From the NCBI GenBank assembly GCA_023227825.1, contig JALOCJ010000012.1:1-55307 (forward strand): a stretch of 55,307 nt of DNA, in the 5' to 3' direction. The position numbers and the translations under genes are program-made. Positions 53,201 to 55,307 of the stretch are shown here, piece by piece (positions within the stretch are counted from its first letter, which is position 1; every line of letters begins with the position of its first letter). The notes beneath the pieces are model-generated. The model did no database searches. It was not told where the DNA came from and saw nothing but the letters and a program-made list of their open reading frames with translations. The DNA is from Candidatus Cloacimonas sp. GTDB taxonomy: Bacteria; Cloacimonadota; Cloacimonadia; Cloacimonadales; Cloacimonadaceae.

Positions 53201-54552
53201 CAGCTAATGCTACCTATAGATATTTTGGACAGTTTGTTCTTTCTACTGATGAGGCTACTACAAATGGTGCTGGTAATGACTGGTTTGTTAATTCAGATAA
53301 TACTATCACTCGTAGTGCTTCATTAGGAATGAGCGATGCAGGAACATATTCGGAATTCACAACTGATGCTAATGGTTCATATACCGGTTGGTTTATGGGT
53401 GAGCCATCTGGGGATGTTAGATTTGCTCCTGGAAACAATCTATACTATAGGATAATGCTAAATGATGGTAATGGTGGAACCAGCATTGTAACTCGTTTAA
53501 CTACTGCTAATTCCGTTAAGGTTATAAATTTTGGGACATCTACTGATGTTAACCAGGGAACATTCTTATATGGTGTTTCTCGGTCACCTGCAAAGAACTT
53601 TTTGTTTGTTTATGATAATGTAGAAGGAACTGGAAGGCCTATAGCTGGAAGTATTATAGAAAATGATGGATTAAATTTATCTGGTATTACTTCAATTCTT
53701 GGGTCTTATAGAACCTATGTAGACAATGTTTCTGGTGCATGGGGAGTAATAATTCCCAATTCAGTTGGAACAAAAGGATTTTCTGGAATTAAACGCGTTG
53801 AAAGTAGAAATCTTTCAGATGGTAGTTTATATGCTCAAGCTACAGATAGTGATGGTGTTTGGCCCAGCGGAGCAAATACGGAAAATCCAACAGGGGGTGA
53901 TGAAACTCCAATAGTTTTAGATGAAAATGATGCTACTCTGCCAGTAGAATTATCTGCTTTCACAGCAAATATTAATTCCCAGGGTGGGATAACTTTAATG
54001 TGGGCAACTCAATCCGAGACGGGAGTAAATGGTTTTTATGTGAATAGGGCAAGGGTGAATGACCTGTCAATAGCAGAAAGGATTAGTCCTTTAATTCCAG
54101 GCAGCAATACTTCTCAGCAGCAGGTTTATGTGTATTCTGATAAAGAGGTCTATGAACCGGGAACTTATTATTACTGGCTGGAGATTCAGGATATAGATGG
54201 AGTAGTTAATTATTACGGTTCCAGGAGTGTTACTTTTGGTGGTAATGGTAATAATGGAACTCCGGAAATACCATTAGTTACAGGCATCCGTTCAATCTAT
54301 CCCAATCCCTTCAATCCTTCCGCTACGATAATGTATGAACTTGAACAACCAGCAAACTTGAATATAGAAATATACAATAACCGTGGTCAGATAGTGCGCA
54401 GTTTTGAACTTGGACTAAAAGAGGAAGGAAGATTTAAACTGGAATGGGATGGAACAGATAATTTTGGCAACACTTGTGGAACGGGAATATATTTCATCAA
54501 GATGCAAGCAGGGAAGGAGATGTTTATTAAAAAAGCCGCGCTGGTAAAATAA
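50272..54552 (+). CDS. Large secreted repeat protein with lamin-tail and type A sorting domains
   Basis: A 1426-aa exported protein. After a signal peptide (1-21) and a beta-rich N-terminal domain, three near-identical repeats of about 105 residues begin near 209, 597 and 709 (TGFGYVESSGPSSEKTFT and related). A lamin-tail domain lies at about 364-500 (ISEYVEGSSNNKYLEIYNG). Fibronectin type III-like segments follow it and the third repeat. From about 1222 (LPVELSAFTANI) comes a domain common before sorting signals, then the sorting domain from YPNPFNPSATI (about 1340) to the end. Probably cell-surface or released; specific role unknown. AAGGAG precedes the ATG. Confidence 0.92.
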   Translation: MKKLLFVFTLTILTIGMAWAQTAFSATYTFGTNGNVQSFAYNGTTYAGITMGSINKEGVSTSQSNNNFRATGWPTGASLDTGKYIGFTISAVSGYKFTVSTITFGIGRSATGTRKSQWRGSYDSYSSILNNYTSWHESLSNDSGVLTNPDANSSWSGNVLTLGSDYANITTNCGFRLYMYNAEADGGTAGLQGPITITGTFELSGGTPTITVNPATLTGFGYVESSGPSSEKTFTVQGSNLTANISIDAPTDYEISKNSGVSFSAQDPLELEQSGGSVGVTTIYVRLKAGLSAGDYNNETITASSSGATSKTVTCSGTVSAPVPNAPTATAATSVSYNKFTANWNSVSGATKYYLDVYTKGANATDLIISEYVEGSSNNKYLEIYNGTNNSIDLSGYKLQLYTNGSSTASTDNQLSGTLNSGQCIVYKNSSAVLTLPDGVTATTNSAVNFNGDDAVAIYKTSTKSYVDIFGRIGEDPGTAWTVGGNTTVDKTLVRKASVTSGITTNPSSGFPTLGTEWTMHDIDTALYLGSHTMDSGNSYVSGYQDKDVGNVTSYEVSGLEGDKTYYYVVRAYNEYGSSANSNEISVTTTSAPPPPTITVSTTELTGFGYVESSGPSSEKTFTISGSNLTANISIDAPTNYEISEDSGGSFSAEDPLVLTPSVGSVSETTIYVRLKAGLSAGNYNNENITASSTGATSKTVTCSGTITPPPTITVSTTELTGFSYVESSGPSSEKTFTISGSNLTENISIDAPTDYEISKNSGDLFSAEDPLVLTPIEGSVSVTTIYVRLKAGLSAGNYNNENITASSTGATDKTVTCSGTVYKPEPSNHCSNFAADNGTDPKSQISLSWTDATGSVIPDGYLIKAATNSYDNITSPVDGTSETDGTYVKNVTAGVQAATFSNLNSNTTYYFKIFSYTNSGTNINYKTDGIIPQVSWTTAKDPAIVEIILPQYIQGLNGTNNQSLPWACRLKLENLTANATYRYFGQFVLSTDEATTNGAGNDWFVNSDNTITRSASLGMSDAGTYSEFTTDANGSYTGWFMGEPSGDVRFAPGNNLYYRIMLNDGNGGTSIVTRLTTANSVKVINFGTSTDVNQGTFLYGVSRSPAKNFLFVYDNVEGTGRPIAGSIIENDGLNLSGITSILGSYRTYVDNVSGAWGVIIPNSVGTKGFSGIKRVESRNLSDGSLYAQATDSDGVWPSGANTENPTGGDETPIVLDENDATLPVELSAFTANINSQGGITLMWATQSETGVNGFYVNRARVNDLSIAERISPLIPGSNTSQQQVYVYSDKEVYEPGTYYYWLEIQDIDGVVNYYGSRSVTFGGNGNNGTPEIPLVTGIRSIYPNPFNPSATIMYELEQPANLNIEIYNNRGQIVRSFELGLKEEGRFKLEWDGTDNFGNTCGTGIYFIKMQAGKEMFIKKAALVK

Positions 54553-54607
54553 AATAATGAAGAAAGTTCCGTAGGAACGATACATATTAACAACGGGTTT
54601 TGAAACT

Positions 54608-54643
54608 AAAATTACCCCTGCTCTGACGGGCGGGGGTAATTTT
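54608..54643 (+). terminator. Hairpin terminator after the 1426-aa protein gene
   Basis: An 11-bp stem pairs AAAATTACCCC (54608-54618) with GGGGTAATTTT (54633-54643) around a 14-nt loop, ending in four T. It is about 55 bp after the stop codon, past a GTTCCGTAGGAAC hairpin. Confidence 0.7.
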
Positions 54644-54725
54644 AAGTAGGAACTTTCTTCTTTCTTCGTTCTTTCTATTCGCCGGGTTTTGCACCCGGCT
54701 AATAGCAGAAAACCAAGACCAACTA

Positions 54726-54843
54726 CTTGTTTTGACTTACAATTTTGCCACTGCCCTCTCTGAAACCACAACCCACAAATTGCAAACACTAACAACCGTA
54801 CTACAACTGGTCTCCAAACCTCAAAATTGTGAGTTAAAACAAG
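54726..54843 (-). repeat. 118-bp inverted-repeat element, inverted copy
   Basis: An inverted copy of 17079-17196, identical in length, starting CTTGTTTTGACTTACAATTT and ending AAATTGTGAGTTAAAACAAG. With the linker to 54971 and the 111-bp element it forms the inverted counterpart of 16839-17196. Confidence 0.8.
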
Positions 54844-54971
54844 AACCCCGCACACTGGCAACCGAGCTTCACCAACCCCTCAAATTCCACAATCGTGAAA
54901 GAAGGTATTTTTTCACATTTGCAAAGTTGGGTTGGAATTGTTCAGAAATAGTGACTTCGGGGCGAATTTTT

Positions 54972-55082
54972 GTTTTAACTCTAAACCGAGCTTCAGCTTT
55001 GAAAGTTAAAGGCAACGAATAAAATTTCCTGTTGCGTCTACATCTCGTTGCAATCACAGAAGAATCGGTTTAGAGTCAAAAC
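54972..55082 (+). repeat. 111-bp inverted-repeat element, copy D, with partial copy after it
   Basis: Bounded by GTTTTAACTCTAAACCGA and TCGGTTTAGAGTCAAAAC. After it, 55083-55213 contains a further copy missing its left end, with another TCGGTTTAGAGTCAAAAC at about 55196. CGGGTTTCAACCCG (about 55227) and GTTCCGGAGGAAC (about 55289) are single hairpin modules related to the 89-bp repeats at 1275-2503. No gene is seen after 54552. Confidence 0.85.
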
Positions 55083-55307
55083 TTCACCACCACAGAAGAA
55101 TCGGTTTAGAGTCAAAACTCTCACAGCTTTGAAAGTTGAAGGCAACGAATAAAATTTCCTGTTGCCTCAAATTATAGTTGCAATCACAGAAGAATCGGTT
55201 TAGAGTCAAAACTTCACCGATTAACGACGGGTTTCAACCCGGTGATTAGATAATACCGAACAAAACCTTTCTCCCTTATAAGAAAAGTTCCGGAGGAACG
55301 ACAGATA

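Noticed and set aside
54415..54861. 148-aa open frame on the minus strand resembling one at 50012-50200
   Set aside because: The similarity covers only the 118-bp inverted-repeat element; outside it the frames are unrelated. No ribosome-binding site and odd composition.

Overview
The window looks like a chromosome segment of a Gram-negative (diderm), AT-rich anaerobe of the FCB group, most probably a Candidatus Cloacimonadota (WWE1) relative. This is inference. It rests on the type A (Por/T9SS-like) C-terminal sorting domains with an NPFNP core on three very large secreted proteins, kdsB (lipopolysaccharide), an outer-membrane beta-barrel protein, FCB-style lipoproteins, and intergenic regions packed with short palindromic repeats. 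No tRNA, rRNA, CRISPR array, prophage or plasmid gene was recognised.

Layout. 1-2668: a repeat island with no credible gene. It holds four copies of a 50-bp REP-like core at 90-bp period, six copies of an 89-bp triple-hairpin repeat and many degenerate short repeats. 2752-8790 (-): a 2012-aa secreted multidomain protein. 9132-15111 (+): a tightly packed run of corA-type transporter, queD, engB, mnmG, kdsB and a secreted 5'-nucleotidase. 15112-17353: a mobile repeat island centred on a small Y1 (IS200/RAYT-type) transposase, with exactly four inverted 50-bp REP-like units at exactly 94-bp period on each side, followed by two further families of inverted-repeat elements. 17354-25314 (-): a nine-gene cell-shape operon read mreB-mreC-(F420 ligase-like)-mreD-mrdA-rodA-lipoprotein-dtd-nitrilase, nearly all genes overlapping. 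25647-40353 (-): an unknown 841-aa secreted protein; a divergent polysaccharide deacetylase, a DUF192 lipoprotein and a large M14 carboxypeptidase with sorting domain; an outer-membrane barrel protein, rsmA, a 58-aa zinc-ribbon protein, a cupin, ribD, a Cys-rich TPR protein and nadE. 41282-48483 (+): an expanded macromolecular-synthesis operon, rpsU-cvpA-mutS2-dnaG-rpoD. 48901-49929 (-): an M14 lipoprotein peptidase. 50272-54552 (+): a 1426-aa secreted repeat protein with lamin-tail and sorting domains. The end of the window returns to the repeat families seen at 16-17 kb, in inverted orientation.

How it fits together. The genes are mostly envelope construction (mre/mrd operon, KDO activation, barrel protein, lipoproteins, peptidases) plus core information processing (rpsU, dnaG, rpoD, mutS2, engB, mnmG, rsmA, dtd) and cofactor synthesis (ribD, nadE, queD). 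The unusual part is the intergenic DNA: at least six families of small structured repeats. One is a 20-nt hairpin family with covarying stems that surrounds mutS2-dnaG-rpoD; its last copy lies just upstream of the dnaG start and appears to supply its ribosome-binding site.
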